DNA from: Pomacea canaliculata
Lineage: Eukaryota > Mollusca > Gastropoda > Architaenioglossa > Ampullariidae
Assembly: GCF_003073045.1 (NCBI RefSeq)
Contig: NC_037603.1
Span: forward strand, 18,048,192-18,112,191
Direction of reading: 5' to 3'
Length of the DNA: 64,000 nt
Position 1 is the stretch's first letter. Each line of letters begins with the position of its first letter. The translations under genes were made by a program, and so were the position numbers. Of this stretch, positions 39,701 through 52,519 are shown piece after piece. The notes beneath the pieces were generated by a model. That model saw only the letters and a list, made by a program, of their open reading frames with translations. It had not been told where the DNA came from and ran no database searches.

Positions 39701-42700
39701 CGTTGAATTTGGCACATAACAAGGTAACTTGTTTTCTCTTTATTTCTATCATCAGGTACAGGTCAGGTTTTCATGGTTTCACCTTTCAACCACTCCCCTA
39801 AACCACCAAGAAAATTTTTTTTTCCAGTGATTTGCTTGTGAGCACAGCAAAAGAGCTGATATATTTTCCTGGTTTGATTTTCTCCAGATTGAGGTGGAGA
39901 GTGCTCTGCTGGCAGTAGCTACATGGCCGGCGCTAGTCCATCTCATCATCCATTCCAACCCTCTGACAACTCAGCATGCTGGGGACCCTCCTTTGCTAAA
40001 ACAATTCTTATCAGATCGCTTAGGCATTAGACTGCAGAGGTAACTAATGATATGTGCTTCCATTCTTTTAGAAAGAGCTTGCTAATCACTTCAGAAGTGT
40101 TGCTATTAAGCAAACTGTTTACAAGATGAGATAATCAAGAATTGTTAATCGGCATTTTTTCATCAATTATTGATGCGACAGGTTTAAGACTAAAGGAATG
40201 TAACTGGTAACTGGTGCTTTTGGTTCATTAAATTTTGACATTACCAGATATCTGAGCTATAGGTTCTACGCTGTCATTAGTGTTTGAGACACTTCCTACA
40301 GATATTTTAGACTGCAGCACTGTAATCATAAATGATTTTTTTTTAAAGGCAAGTCAGGGTTCGCTCTGGAAAACACCGCATAGAAATGCAGCAGAACAAG
40401 GCAAGAAAGGTGAGCATATAATGGGAGGAAGGAGAGGACTACATCACAACTCTACTCCATTCTGTTTTCAAGCATTTTAATTCATAGACTGGGTTTATTT
40501 GCACACATGCATGTTTAAATTTAGTGGTTTTCCCTTTCTAAAGATTCAATTTCAATTCAATTCAATTTCAATTTAACTTTATTATCTCACTAGGAGAAAT
40601 TACAAGACGTGGTAAAACAACTGGCTTATATTTCTATATTATTTCATTGTCTCTGACTTTTTAAAGTCTAGGAAGCATTTAAAACTGAGGCCATTGATAA
40701 GCTTCACTGTGGTCTTTATGATCTTGCATGAGGACGTTTCTTTATGCAGGTTTCAGACAAGATCCCAAAGGTCCCTCGCTCGACCATTGAAGAGAGGCTT
40801 GCCATAGAGGCTCCTACTCCAAAACCGGTCCTTTTGGGTTCTGATGCTTGGATGCTTGGTGAAAGTCTTTCAGACTTTGATGGTAAAACTTCAAGATGGA
40901 AGCCTGAATCTCTAAAACCAGAAAGAGAACTCTCAGTCAATCAGTCAGCCATCAGAAATTATGAGGACAGACATAAGTGGCCAGGTGGGATGGTAAATGA
41001 AGAGGAGAATGCTGGTTACAACAATAAAAAGTCACAGAAACCAGGAGCAGCTTACTCTGATACCTTTTACATGACACAGGTAATACACAGTCCACAGTGG
41101 GGTCTTGTTTTTATGTTGGCAATAGCAGTTGTTTGAGCCCCTCTCATGTCATGCAGGTTAGCTTGAGCCCAAATTGCTATAATATATTTATTGCTCAAAA
41201 TGCCTCAAAAACAAGACTGATACTGAAGTTTTAGAGTTTACTTATCATCTTTAAATATTTCCTCAACTTATTCAGATATTTATCCAGTATTTGAACAAAC
41301 AACTTGCTGTCTGTTTGAAATTCAAGAATCAATATCAAACTCATTAAGTCTTTTTGCATCAATGTTGTCAATAAAGTCTGTAGGTAAGGTCTTGCAGTTT
41401 GCTGTTGGTAGAAGGCATCAGATCAATGGTATCTATAAAGCACAGGTTGCATAGGGGCCTCCCACCAATGGCAATGAAGGTATGATGGTGATAGAAAGCA
41501 TTCCAGTGGACATCCACTGTTGTCTGAAAGAAGTCTCCCACTTGGTTGGTGAACTGTTCTGCACTTGTTGAGCTCTTGTTTAGCACTTCAATGACTTGAA
41601 TGAAGGTCTCTTTGATATTGAATTTTCCTATCTGATCCTACAGCATGACTTTGCATGGGTGGTTGATTAGGCTGATGGTTCAGAAGTTTGGTACTGTTCG
41701 GAAAGGATATGACTAGTGACTGAGTCTACTCAGCTCTCCACTTCTGTCTCATCTCACAAAGCATGCACCACTTTTCAGAATTTAGAATCATGTTTACTTT
41801 CTCAGCTGATAAAATTTCTCTTTCCCAGATCATCTAGAATCTTGGTGTTTTTGTTAATGCATCAGTATCTCTTGAATTTCATATCCATGAGGTCTGTAAG
41901 TCTGTCTTTCTTGAATTTCACAGGATCAGTCACATCTGACTCTTCATGTCAGTTCCTGCCACCAAAATGCTCATGTCTGCTTTTTGTGTTGTCCTGGCCG
42001 GATTACTGCAACTGTACTCGCCAGTCTCCCTGTCTACTGGACAAACTTTAAAGGGGTCAGAATAATGCTGGTTGTATTGTCTTCCACAGGTGAAAATCAG
42101 ATCATGCTATTGCCCTCCTCCATGAGCTTCACTGCCAGTCCGAGCTCACATTGATTACAATATCACAAGACTGTGACAACATTTCTTCATGGCATTGCCC
42201 CAACGTATGTGTGAGCTACGAATGCCTTACCACCCAAATTTGTCTCTTTGGTCTGCTTGTATTGCTCTCCTCTCTGTGTCATGCATGAGACAGGGAAAAT
42301 TTCTCAGACACTCCTTTTCCTTCTCAGTCCCCACTGTTTGGAATTCTTTTACCTTTTTTCTGCTTCATGTCTGCTTCTGAAGTTTTCAAATCCAGCCTAA
42401 AAACCCATCTCTAGACATTTCTTTAAGAAATATCTCCCATAACCAAGAATACTGTTTTGCTCATTGTTATGTTCTTCGTCCATGTATTAAGTCCATGTTT
42501 GCCATGGTGTCGTTTTTTTGCTGACTCCTATGTTTCTTGTATAGTTGACTGATAGTTCATTTTATAATCATGTGTAGTGTATTGAGCTCAAATCCACACA
42601 GGGAAATCATCATCATTATATCACAAAAATCTCCATTATCTTTGAAGTTAAGTCTTGGTTGTATGCTCATACACCATGCTAATTCATAGAAAGTTGGTCA

Positions 42701-45401
42701 TGCTACCTGATTCAGTACCTGGAGCCATTAGTGAGCTTGATGGGTGTTCCATTGTCTTCTTCAGTCATAAACCTGTGTTATACTATGATATCTGGTATGT
42801 CTCTAGACAATTAAACTTGTTTCTAAAATCTACAGAACTGCATAATTTGTGCTAAGCAATGTTGGCACAACCTGTCAGCATCTTTCTACTCAGTCTGACC
42901 ACATCCTTGTGTTTGCCTTGCTTTATCAAAACTTGACTACATTCATTCTCTCTTGTCCATCTGTCTTTCAGTTCCTTGTCAACAAACTCCAGCTGCTCCA
43001 AAACTCTGTTGCACAGCTCATACTCTAAGCATGCAAATGAGATCATGCAAAACCTCTTCTCTGCATAGTGTCTTCATGTCCAGGCTTGTATATACACTAT
43101 AGTTTCAGCTATGTTTTGCTTCCACTTCTTTCCAGGTTGTGCCTTTTCTGAATTCTCTAACCTTCTACACTCTAAGCAGGTATCTTCATTCTTCTGCAGA
43201 CACTTGCCTCCTTTCTGTTTCCAGAAAACCTTTGGTGAACATATTTGACCATTCAGCATAAACTTGTTGGAATTCCCTCCCCTACATAAAACACCGTCAG
43301 CAGAAAAAAAAGAATCTTTCAAATACGTGCTTAAAACACACTTAAAAAACTATCTTGAGTTTAGGCCCCTTGTTTTATGCTGGCTGTTGTTCCATATCAT
43401 CTGTAGCGTTCACCTTTTTATGTACGACATATTGCTCACGTGCTTGATCAGCAATCAGAGTACAAGATGTTAATTTTATAGTAGAGTTTTGTACAGATTA
43501 TTATCATTATCTATTATCATTAAGCTGGAGGAGGAAGTCTTAGCAGCAGTTGACAAGAGAGACCAGAAAACTAAAACTGATCGCTACAAAGGTTATGAAA
43601 TCTTCCTTGACATTGACCATGAAAAAGACCTTGATGAAGAACTGCCCAAAGGTATGGACACTGAAAGAAACAAACTCCATTATCTATAAGAGTTGTAAGC
43701 ACCAAGAATTTTCAGGAATAATAATAAGTAGAAGTGATCTTATATGGTGTGATACCCCAGCCAAAGCTGGGTTGATGTTCTTTTGAAAATACAAGTGGCA
43801 TTCACAGAAAGAAACAGAAAAACTCTTATTGCAATGCAAGTGAAGTATTACATACTAACACACAAGCAGTAAACACAGACACATGAACAGTGACACATAA
43901 ACAAGCATACAGAGATGTCAAAACCTATCACATAGATAATTATGAACACACATGGTTGCACTGTCTAGTTGTTGGCCTTGACAGTAACAGATTCATGTAA
44001 CAACTATAAACAGATATACACATACATGCAGCTCAATATTTCTCATTTCTATAGAAGATTGATGACTATAAGTCTGCGAAAGAGCAACAAAGGCCATGGT
44101 GATGTAGTTATCTTCCACCAGTTCTGACTGCATAAAGGCTCACATACTCATGCAGGACGTGTAACTAATGTGATATATAACTGAAGAGATGAATTGCTAC
44201 AAGAGAGTAATTTATGGTAAAGAAAGCAAGAAAAAGATGTATTAAAAACAATTCTGGAAAGACTTACTTTGTTGCTCTTTGCACAGAAAGTAATCTTTAG
44301 CTTATACCCCAAATTATTTCTGTTACACATATGCTTCGTGTAATAAGAAACCTGCTTCTAGCTTTCAGGTGAATTTATTTCAGATATTCAAGGGAATATC
44401 CGTGCCCTGAAGTACACATTGGAACATCCCCTTGTATACAGAGATACCTCTGTCGACTTGGACAGAGTAAAGCGCAAAGTTCCTGAGTTTAGACGAGTGA
44501 GTGGTCTGGATTACAGGAACGTTTACTACCAATGTCAAGAGTTGACTCAACAACAAAAAATTTTTCACAAAAAAGTGACTTTTTACATTTCCTACACATA
44601 GTTCTTTTGGCAAAGTGGAGATAAGTTTGTTCATTCCACATCCATTTATATTAACTGGCTGTTAATAAAATGAGATGTGCCTGTGAATTGAAAGCTTTAT
44701 TTTTTTTCTATTTTAAAGGGAAGTAAGCGATAGCATCATGCTGTGAAACAAGTTTAGAGCATTAGCAGGGCCAGTCGCCAGAACGTTTGAGGGAATGCAA
44801 CATCTATCATTCTTTTTTAGGGTAGGTAGGGTTAGGGTTAGATATATTTAAAATATATTGCACCATTGTTATTGCCTGCAGGTTCCTATTCCCCCTGCTC
44901 AGCCTCATAAGTCTCATCAAGAACATGTTGATGATGTTTTGGAAAACCTGAGGACCCTAAAAACAGTGGAAGAAGAGAAGTTGGCAGATGTCCTGAGACA
45001 TCCTCGAAAGTTCAACAAAAAATTCCCTGATGCTCCTCATCTTCTAGGACAGGTATTACTGTTTTCACAGGCATCATTAAGTAAGTATTAAAGTTGATGG
45101 ACTGCATTTTATTGTACAGTTTTACAAAGATCAGTCATTCAGTGAGTCAGTCTCTCTCTCTCAAAAATACACACACACACAAACATGTGATGCCAATCAA
45201 TAAAACACACCTGGAATCTGCTGGATTTGAAAATGGGAGATTTCTTCCAAAAGCATCAAAAGAATCAGATTTCAGACAAGTTCATTTCCTTTTCAGATTC
45301 AGCGACGCTACAATGCTGTAAGAGCAAACTCAATAAAGCCAACACAAGAAGCAAAAAATGTTGTTGATGAAGCGTTTAAGGTTCTCAACAAACGCAGATA
45401 A
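33780..45401 (+). CDS. XRRA1: XRRA1-like leucine-rich repeat protein
   Basis: XRRA1 (X-ray radiation resistance-associated 1) is a conserved LRR protein of poorly known biochemical role. Exons: 33780-33864, 34169-34368, 34998-35142, 35804-35900, 36518-36663, 37013-37114, 37513-37965, optional 38330-38341, 39560-39723, 39888-40039, 40349-40409, 40750-41079, 43525-43651, 44384-44496, 44882-45052 and 45297-45401 (TAA). Junctions are GT-AG and phases agree; total about 820 codons against 792 in human. Matching blocks: NLSGCFPVRGLI and GSWLVAYRT (N-terminus), VHINAGENYLPFG, LDLSYNNLSYRDVLTLGLLP with TGNNFSNLP (LRR), LEILLLDDNKLEDVTVFSAL, LRSLNLAHNK, LIIHSNPLTTQHAGDPPLLK, YKGYEIF, VPIPPAQPHK. Exon 35804-35900 lacks one base near 35843 and exon 37513-37965 has one extra base inside a repeat. 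Confidence 0.93.
37819..37934 (+). repeat. In-frame (GATGCC/GATGCT)n hexanucleotide repeat coding (Asp-Ala)n
   Basis: The tract lies inside XRRA1 exon 37513-37965. It starts with GATGCTGGTGCTGGTGCTGG units (Asp/Gly-Ala) and passes into about 17 GATGCC/GATGCT units. The frame coding Asp-Ala meets TGA at 37892-37894 because of a single extra T, and resumes one base later (GAT at 37893 onward) into DAQKSNEEQSYH and the donor at 37966. In the shifted frame the tract reads Met-Pro. Human XRRA1 has no such tract that I recall. Confidence 0.88.
38330..38341 (+). other. Candidate 12-bp microexon of XRRA1
   Basis: The sequence TTTTTGTAG precedes 12 bases, GAGAAAGCTTCA, which are followed by GTAAGTG. 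The phases fit exactly between exon 37513-37965 (ends on 1 base) and 39560-39723 (starts with 2 bases). Inclusion adds Gly-Glu-Ser-Phe with no frame change. Both sites are near-consensus. Use is inferred. Confidence 0.5.
41700..42430 (+). mobile_element. LINE 3'-terminal remnant in XRRA1 intron
   Basis: In changing plus-strand frames one reads VSLEFHIHEVCKSVFLEFHR, PDYCNCTRQSPCLLDKL, HGIAPTYVCELRMPYHPNLS and KFLRHSFSFSVPTVWNS. This is the order of the C-terminal part of a Jockey-superfamily reverse transcriptase ORF (LDYCNSLL ... APxY ... RTxxFG ... PxxWNSLP). It is broken many times. It lies in the 2.4-kb intron 41080-43524, the largest of the gene. Confidence 0.75.
42850..43470 (+). mobile_element. 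Second LINE 3'-terminal remnant in XRRA1 intron
   Basis: The plus strand reads VNKLQLLQNSVAQLIL near 42975-43025, then YTLSRYLHSSADTCLLSVSR, then SAYTCWNSLPYIKHRQQKK and NTCLKHTLKNYL. These match the LVQNxAARLI ... P.R.LRSS ... WNSLP ... FKxxLKTHL end of LINE ORF2. It repeats the same domain order as the remnant just upstream, so a second insertion is more likely than one long element. Confidence 0.75.
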
Positions 45402-45605
45402 ACATTCCAACCTGTAATGTGACCCCTGGCACAACTTTTCTGAACCCAAGATGAAGTATCAGCTAGTTCCAAATCAGAGCATGGCTTCAGCATCCAGTAA
45501 CTGTATAAATTGATAGGTTTGGATCCTGATATTATTTTATACCAGTACTTAGCTTCTTGATCAATGATCTGTAACTGTGCCAGACTTGAAAAATGTACTG
45601 ATTAA

Positions 45606-45611
45606 AAATAA
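45606..45611 (+). terminator. Poly(A) signal of XRRA1
   Basis: AATAAA occurs about 205 bases after the TAA stop, with T/G-rich sequence (TTCTTTGTGTGTC) some 30 bases beyond. It is the first canonical signal after the stop. Confidence 0.6.
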
Positions 45612-45619
45612 ACTGAATA

Positions 45620-47930
45620 ACACTTTCTGTAAACTGTTCTTTGTGTGTCATTTGATTTCGGGTTTTTAAAGATTCTCCAGTTTTATGAAAGTGGTATCTA
45701 TGTTTAAAAAATTGTCTGTCTGCTTTATGTGCTGATGATCTGTAACACCTAATCCATCCAAGTTGCTCTCTTTAATCTGTGCAAGAGAGGGAGAGACAGC
45801 AACAATGATTAAATGAAATGAAAATTTGGATTTTGCATGATCAGAATTTAATGAATGATACATAAAATGTCGGACTCATCACATCTTCAGTCATACATAA
45901 TCAAATCTGCAAAGAGGCCACTGCAATTTTTATGCTGCAGTAAGCTATTTCATTTTAGAAAATGTTAATGTAACCTTATAATTTTCAAACACCCACTAAT
46001 TCCTTCCTTCCCCCAGTATATCCCCCTTCCCACCATGTAAATAAAGTGAACAAACTGATGACCCAGCCTTTACATCATTGTCAGACGTTAACACACACAA
46101 ACCCACTGACTGACACTCAATTTGCCTGGTGCTGAACTCGTAAGAAGTAAACTTGAACGACCTGACTGTGGGCTGTGTCCCCAGCAAGTCGAAGTGTAAG
46201 TCGAAATCGCAGAGAAACGGTCACACTGAGATTTTCCTCGGATATTACAAAGCTGTGGGGGTAGAGCAGGATAAAGCAACACGACAGGAGGACTATACAC
46301 AGGAATTACCTATTGCCTGTGGGGGCGTTAAACATTGACCCGCCAACTAGGAAAATGTCAGGAAGAAGGGAACTCGGAGACATAGGAAGGAACAATCAAG
46401 AGAGGAAGACGTCTCAGGGGACTCAGAAGATGAAGTGAGAGTGGTGGGCGTGGAAATCGAGCCTACACCCACTGTTGAGGCCTTCTGCGATTTGTTCCAG
46501 AACTAACCTCTAACGGAGAGGATCAGCCAGAGCATATATATGGGGCACAAGAGGAAGGAATTAGGGACAGGGATTGCCCCGAAAACATGCCTATAGGCGT
46601 TCTCAGAAGAACAGCTAGGAGACCAGAGAACAGGTTAATCCATGGACGTGTATTTAGGTTCGTGGTTAAATCTGATGCAAAAATACACTGCATGAGAATT
46701 AGATCCCCCAGTCTGGGAAGCAGAAGTTACGAACCAACCTTTATTTTTGTCAAGAGAGTACTTGCTTAGAGGCATTTTGACCAGTTTACTTTGCATGTAA
46801 TCCTATGGAGAGATTATGCTTTTTTTTTTTCTTTTTTTTTTCAAAGACAGAAATCGGAAATGGTTGCACTTCTGGGGAAACAGCGCCCATTTCAATTTAG
46901 GAGGAAGGGTGACTGCAACACCCCATGACATTTAAGGGTATGTTGTGTGTATTTACACAGTTAATAGTTTTAGTTCTCTGAGAATACTTTTTTATTCTTC
47001 AACTCTCGCCAGGGTCGCGAGACTTGAACGCTTTCCGGTCATGCCATGCACTTTCTGTAGTTTCTTGGGTTAGAGACGGTGAGCGTGACCCGAAGCATTA
47101 GGTTGTCCTAAATCAGGTTGGTAGAAAGTAATCTTGTCTTTAGATTGCTAAGACCATAGCCTAAGAGAATGTTACAATTTTGTTTGATTTTCGTTTATCA
47201 CGTGTAGGATGATTAAGGAGAAAAGCGATATTCTCGTGCAGCATTTTTATGACGATGCCGATGTTAGGCTTATATGAAATATTACTGTGGTTACAAGCAC
47301 AAGACCATGTTGAGGATGTATTTTCATGTGCACTGAGTTTAAAATACGCAGAATGCTTGTAGATTTTAGTACGGAAAGATACCATCGTTTTAAATAAATA
47401 TTATTTCCTGCAGAAAAATTAATGAAATATAACTTGTATGTGTGCTGTAGTGATTCATATTTTATTAATGGGTACGGATGTTTGGAGCAGAGTTTACAAT
47501 CCCACTTACATTACTAAACACGTCGTATAAATGTCGTATAAATACGTATCAGTAGCGCAAACTTACAGTCAAAAAGACTTAGTAGAATCATTCGCCTGTC
47601 GTTTAAGACTGACAGCTGCGCAGCAAGAGCTCATCATTTCTTTTACAGATGACAAGAACATCTCGGGTAGAGGTTGTGTATGCTCCTAGTTCATTTTTTA
47701 ATCTTGAATCTTGGAAGTTCGCGCGGCTAAACCCCCGACCTCTTCATCAGTCAGGTAACTGGGAGCAATAATATGGAGTTGTGGTTCCTATTAGTCCCCC
47801 TTATAACACAAATACCATAATGAATGCTAAGTACATCATTTTAGGGGAGGAGGTCTAAATCAGTTATTGCATTGCTCGATTATTATTCTCCTGCTTTATT
47901 GTCTTTGTGCAGTGGTTTAATTAAGATCAA
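45620..47930. other. Intergenic region between XRRA1 and the mTERF gene
   Basis: No gene is supported. Around 46140-46640 there is a more GC-rich stretch with short plus-strand open frames rich in Arg and Lys (46153-46338 and 46587-46769) that I cannot assign; it may be decayed mobile sequence. T-rich runs occur near 46820-46845. Confidence 0.4.
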
Positions 47931-47934
47931 CAAC

Positions 47935-50680
47935 ATGCTGAAATCAGCTGTAATAAGTTTACTTTTGAGGTGCCAGACTCAAAAGTTGATGGTTTTTCGA
48001 CGATCTCCCATCTTCACATGCAAAAGAAAGCTTCATGACAACAATAGCAGAAGCATGAACAAAGCACCATGTACTTTAACTGAGGAGGATGCTGATCAAA
48101 ATACTGTCACTACGGTATTTTTTCTCTTTTTTTTTTTGTAAGGGAAGTCACTTGCTTATTCTGGTTCTTCCCTGCCTGCCTGTCACACTGAAATTTAAAA
48201 AAAAATTGGGAGAAGTTGTCTTCGTCAACCTTCATGTCCAGCGTTATTTTGGACATACATGAATATTTATACATTAATACATGTTTTTCTGTAAAACTGT
48301 GACTGGATGTGTTATAATAATAATAGAACTTATAAAGTGCTGTTTACCATCCAAAGTCAGGCTCACAGCACTTTTAAAAAACTACTTACATTTTTACTAA
48401 CTTTAAAACATCCTGCGCATTAACCCTCTCTTTCCAACAGATACATGTCCACAGTGTAAGGCATAATCATAACCCATACACTGACACAAGAAACACGGTG
48501 TTAAAAAGTTTTTGTGTTCATGGTCTGATTGGACAGCAAGAGATTGAGACTGAAAGGGTTTAAATGAATATTTCTTCTTCAACTTATAGTTTTGTCAAAC
48601 CTATAAAAAGGAAACAAATTGTGATTTGTGTTTCAGGTGGTGGAACAGATCATTAATATTATTTCAGGCCAACTAAATGCAAATAATGTTAGAGCTTACA
48701 GTGAAATTCTTCGTCGTATAACTACATTGGATAGAGTTGGCTGCTCATTGGCTGAAACACAGAACAACTTGGATGTTCTCAAACTTACAGAGCAGGATGT
48801 TTTGCAGAGAGCTAGAATCTTGAAGGTAAAAGAAGTCATAGCATGTTGTAATTTTTATACAACTTTATTTTCTCCCTAGAGAAATAGTTATATATTCAAC
48901 TTCCATAGTATGCAAACCATGTAAAACTGTGACTTTGCAAACATCAAAAGATTAGTATTTATAGAAAAGTTCTATATTTAACATTGAAATGGTAGCAAAA
49001 AAAATCCACGAGCATAAATCCGTGCCTAACCTCCTCCACACACGCACATATTTGTCAAGCCTTGTTTAGGAGTGTTATGGGCAAGGATATAAAAGTTTTT
49101 CATCCTGCCTGTCAATGTCATTAGAGCTCTCAGTCTTAACTACAATAGGAGTCACCTAGGATCCTGCTGGCCTCTGTCATCACCTAACATTTGTACATTA
49201 CACTGAGGATTTTCATTCTCCCATGAATCTTCATTCACCTCTCTCATATTCAAGTGATCATCACCTAACATTTGTACATTACACTGAGGATTTTCATTCT
49301 CCCATGAATCTTCATATTCACCTCTCTCATATTCAAGTGATGCAGAATAGATTATTTTCTTTTGTCAAGCCTGATAGCTGAGTGAGTTTTCATCACTACT
49401 GATATCTTTATAGTATAAATGTTAGTAGCATCAGGCTTTATTGTTTGTACATTTCTTTTGTTTTCTTTTTATTTTAATCTGTAATTGCTTTTCAGGGACT
49501 GGGACAGTCAGAGATTTCAGTTGATTTGCTGATGATGGTGGGCTCAAAACCAGCAGAGAAAGTTGGCCGTCTCCTGGCAGAGAGAAAGAAGATGATCAAG
49601 TTTCTCTGTAAAGTGCTGGACTGCTCTGAACCTGAGCTGGAGGTTTTGAAACAAAAGAACAAACATCTGAAGAGAGTTTACTCACGCAGCGTAAAGGACC
49701 TGGAGGAAAAAGTGAAGTTTCTGCAACAATATTCCATTAGCAACAGAGACTTGAGGGATGCACCAGAGATACTAAACACCAGAATGTCAGTACTTGAAGC
49801 CCGAATGGTCATGCTTCATAAATTGAAGGAAGAAGGAAAGCTTCACTTTGAGAAGTGGCCGTTGAATACAATAGCTGCTACAAAAAGCATTTTTAATTCT
49901 CGAGTTAAGCAAGCCTTAGAGAATCAGCGTGAGATAGACGGTTCACCTTTAAGTTACTCTTCTATTGCCAAGTGCTTAGGTGTGACAGAGAAAGACATTT
50001 GCGATGTAAGCATCAACATCCCGAACCTGTTTCCCTCCGTAGCGAACAGAAAAATCAGATACCTTCTCGACCAAGGCCTGCATCGCCATGACATCTTGAA
50101 CCATATGTATGTCCTAAAGCATCCCATGAGCAAACTTAAAGTGGCCTTCAAAAGATGTCATGAGATAGGCTTTACCCAGCCACCCATCAACATGGTCCTG
50201 ACTTTCATTCGCTCTGCCCGGTTGCCCCAGTCTTCTGGTTCTATAGCCCGCAATCACTGGTATCTCTGCACTCTTCTTGGTGTGACAAAATCCCAGCTTC
50301 CACACAAGGAGTCATGCAGACCTGTGTGGTCAGCTGACAGACTGGTCATCAAGCGTAATTATGACTTTTTAACATCTAACGGCTTTGGAAAGGAGGATAT
50401 TCTAAGTTGCATCACTATTCTGGCTCATGACAGTAACATCCTTCAGGAGTATTATCAAAAGCTGTGGCAACGACCTGATGTAAAACCTTTTGCAGGGCTT
50501 GAGGTATGGCAAGACAGGAAACATGTTCTTAACCTCTTGCAATATGTGCTGGAAAAGGACATGAACTTTCACGCTGTGGCATTTAATGCATATGTTGAGC
50601 TTGGTGATGAAGGACACATAACAGATGACGTTAGTGAGATTGAAGCAGATCATTCAGAGAATGAGTTAGAATGGCTTTGA
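47935..50680 (+). CDS. Mitochondrial transcription termination factor (mTERF family), copy 1
   Basis: mTERF proteins are helical-repeat DNA/RNA-binding proteins that act in mitochondria in transcription termination and ribosome biogenesis. Exons: 47935-48114, 48637-48825 and 49496-50680, all GT-AG and phase 0, giving about 517 aa. The N-terminus MLKSAVISLLLRC then KLMVFRRSPIFTCKRKLH is basic, hydroxylated and non-acidic, fitting a mitochondrial presequence. Exon 3 carries tandem mTERF-type motifs, for example LGVTEKDICDVSINIPNLFP with IRYLLDQGLHRHDILNHMYV, and KSNGFGKEDIL-like SNGFGKEDILSCITILAHDS. It is closest in style to invertebrate mTERF5, but the subfamily is not certain. The C-terminus EIEADHSENELEWL differs from copy 2 at 61759-62922. 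AATAAA at about 50941 can end the transcript. Confidence 0.88.
49179..49339 (+). repeat. Tandem duplication of about 80 bp in mTERF intron 2
   Basis: Two adjacent units start ATCACCTAACATTTGTACAT and end CTCTCATATTCAAGTG (49179-49256 and 49257-49339). The second has about 3 extra bases. The paralogous intron near 63225-63305 carries only one unit, so the duplication arose in this copy after the segmental duplication, or was lost in the other. Confidence 0.9.
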
Positions 50681-51623
50681 TAGTGGATGGAGTGCTAAAG
50701 AAATGCAGTAATTGCTGAAAGTTTTATGGCTTACAGTGTATTGCTAGTCCTTTCCTGAGACCATTTTCAGGGCTGCTGCAGTGTATATTTTTATAAGAAA
50801 TTTGTAAGATTTAAGGCTGATGAACAGATGCTGACCAATCTGAGCTAGTAGTGAGAAGTCATGTAGGTAAGGATTAGTGTATCAGCAGGAAGCTAGTGAC
50901 ATCTCACTAAGTCTGTACTGATAAATTTATGCTATGTTAGAAATAAAATTCTTTGGATATATATATATCCTATATAAACTGATGTTACAAAGACAAGTGT
51001 CATAGTCATCTTTATATAAATTATCACAAATTTCAGGCAGAGTGAAATGTTTATGAAGCAATTTTGAGTACTTATACCGATTATCCAACAGCTATGCCAG
51101 TAATTAAGTTTTATTTTTCTGTTTCCAAGTAAAAACGTTATCTTTTTATACACTTTTGTTGGCTATCTTTCATTTTTGCAATATTAAATGCTGTCACATG
51201 AAAGGAATAATAATAACTGTGTGATTTATATAGTGCATAATCATGCTGTCAATGCTTAAGACTAGTAGGAGACTGGGAAGACTATGAAGGATGGAACAAC
51301 TATGAAAACAAGTAATAAAAGACAGAAGACAGAGAATGTTGATTGGTGTCGGGAGTTACAGCCCTTGGAACATGTGTTTTTAGTGCAAATTCAGAAGATT
51401 AAGTAGTGGGCAGATGGCATATATGGAAGGTAAAAGAGCTCGTTTTGCAGTAACTAAAAATCCAGTAACCATATGTGGTTGTTCTGGTGACAGGGATAGA
51501 GAGTATGCTCATCAGACGAAGAGCAAAGTAGTCTGGGATGTAGAAGAGAATTTTAAAGAAATGGGGCAGAAGCCTGCAAAGAAATTAGGACATTTTCCCA
51601 CCAGCATGTAGGCTACTTGTATA

Positions 51624-51832
51624 TAAGGTGACCAGACGTCCCGCTTTTGACCTCTTGTCCCGCCTGCTCATCGGGCGGGATGCCCAATGTCCCCCTCTTT
51701 CTGGCTTTCTAGCAAGTCCATCAAATGTCCCAGTTGTCTTTAAAAATCACTTTTTTTCGACATTCTTTGACGGTGACGACACCATCATCGGCACGTGTCC
51801 CGCTTTCGCCCCCGAAACGTCTGGTCACCTTA
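51624..51832. mobile_element. MITE with perfect 16-bp terminal inverted repeats
   Basis: The left end TAAGGTGACCAGACGT (51624-51639) is exactly repeated in reverse complement at 51817-51832. If the outermost TA is the target duplication, the element has 14-bp inverted repeats and a TA target (Tc1/mariner-like behaviour). The superfamily is not settled. The interior has GTCCCGC-type repeats and no coding capacity. It lies in a segment absent from the right duplication arm. Confidence 0.75.
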
Positions 51833-52519
51833 AAAGAATTGAACCACTTTGTCTACCCATAAAAATCCCACCTCTTTCATGTGAGCTTCACCACCGCAGC
51901 CCCAATGATCAATGTTCCAGTTCTGTGCGAGAGAGAGCATATATATATAGCCCCATGTTTATGCATTCCTGGCATCTACGTGAAGCATTGACTCAAGCTA
52001 TTAATGCACATTGCATGCATAAGTTTCTAAAGAAATATCCAAATGTTTAAATGTGCATGTGTTTGTTTAATCACGAACTAATATCCCTGGACTACTTTCC
52101 AGTTAACTGCCAAAACGAGGCATTAGACGACATAGCTTCCGGTTTATTCACATTCTTTATTACGGCTCGCCGAGACTAACAGCGGATCACTGCGCAAGAG
52201 TGAGTCTCGGCATACAGACATCAGTCCATAAGTACACGTCCATGGTTTAATGCTTAGCTGAATCATGGTGAAAAGCAGAGGTGTCTTAAAATGGTGTTAA
52301 TGGCTTTAAGTTTTTTTAATACTGAATAATATTTGATCCTATATAGCAGAGAGCTATTGCATTCCAAGGCTGACTCATTTCTTTACAAGATCTGACCCTT
52401 TAGATTCCTTAGAAGCAATCAAACCCTGATTTGTTTAAACTAAATCTCATGCTGGTTAAAAAAAAAAAAAAAAGAGATTTCCCTTAGCAAGTGGAAGCAT
52501 ATCTGCAAATGTAACTTAA

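Noticed and set aside
44823-44843. Interstitial telomeric repeat (GGTTAGGGTTAG)
   Set aside because: There are only two units inside an intron, too short to be meaningful.
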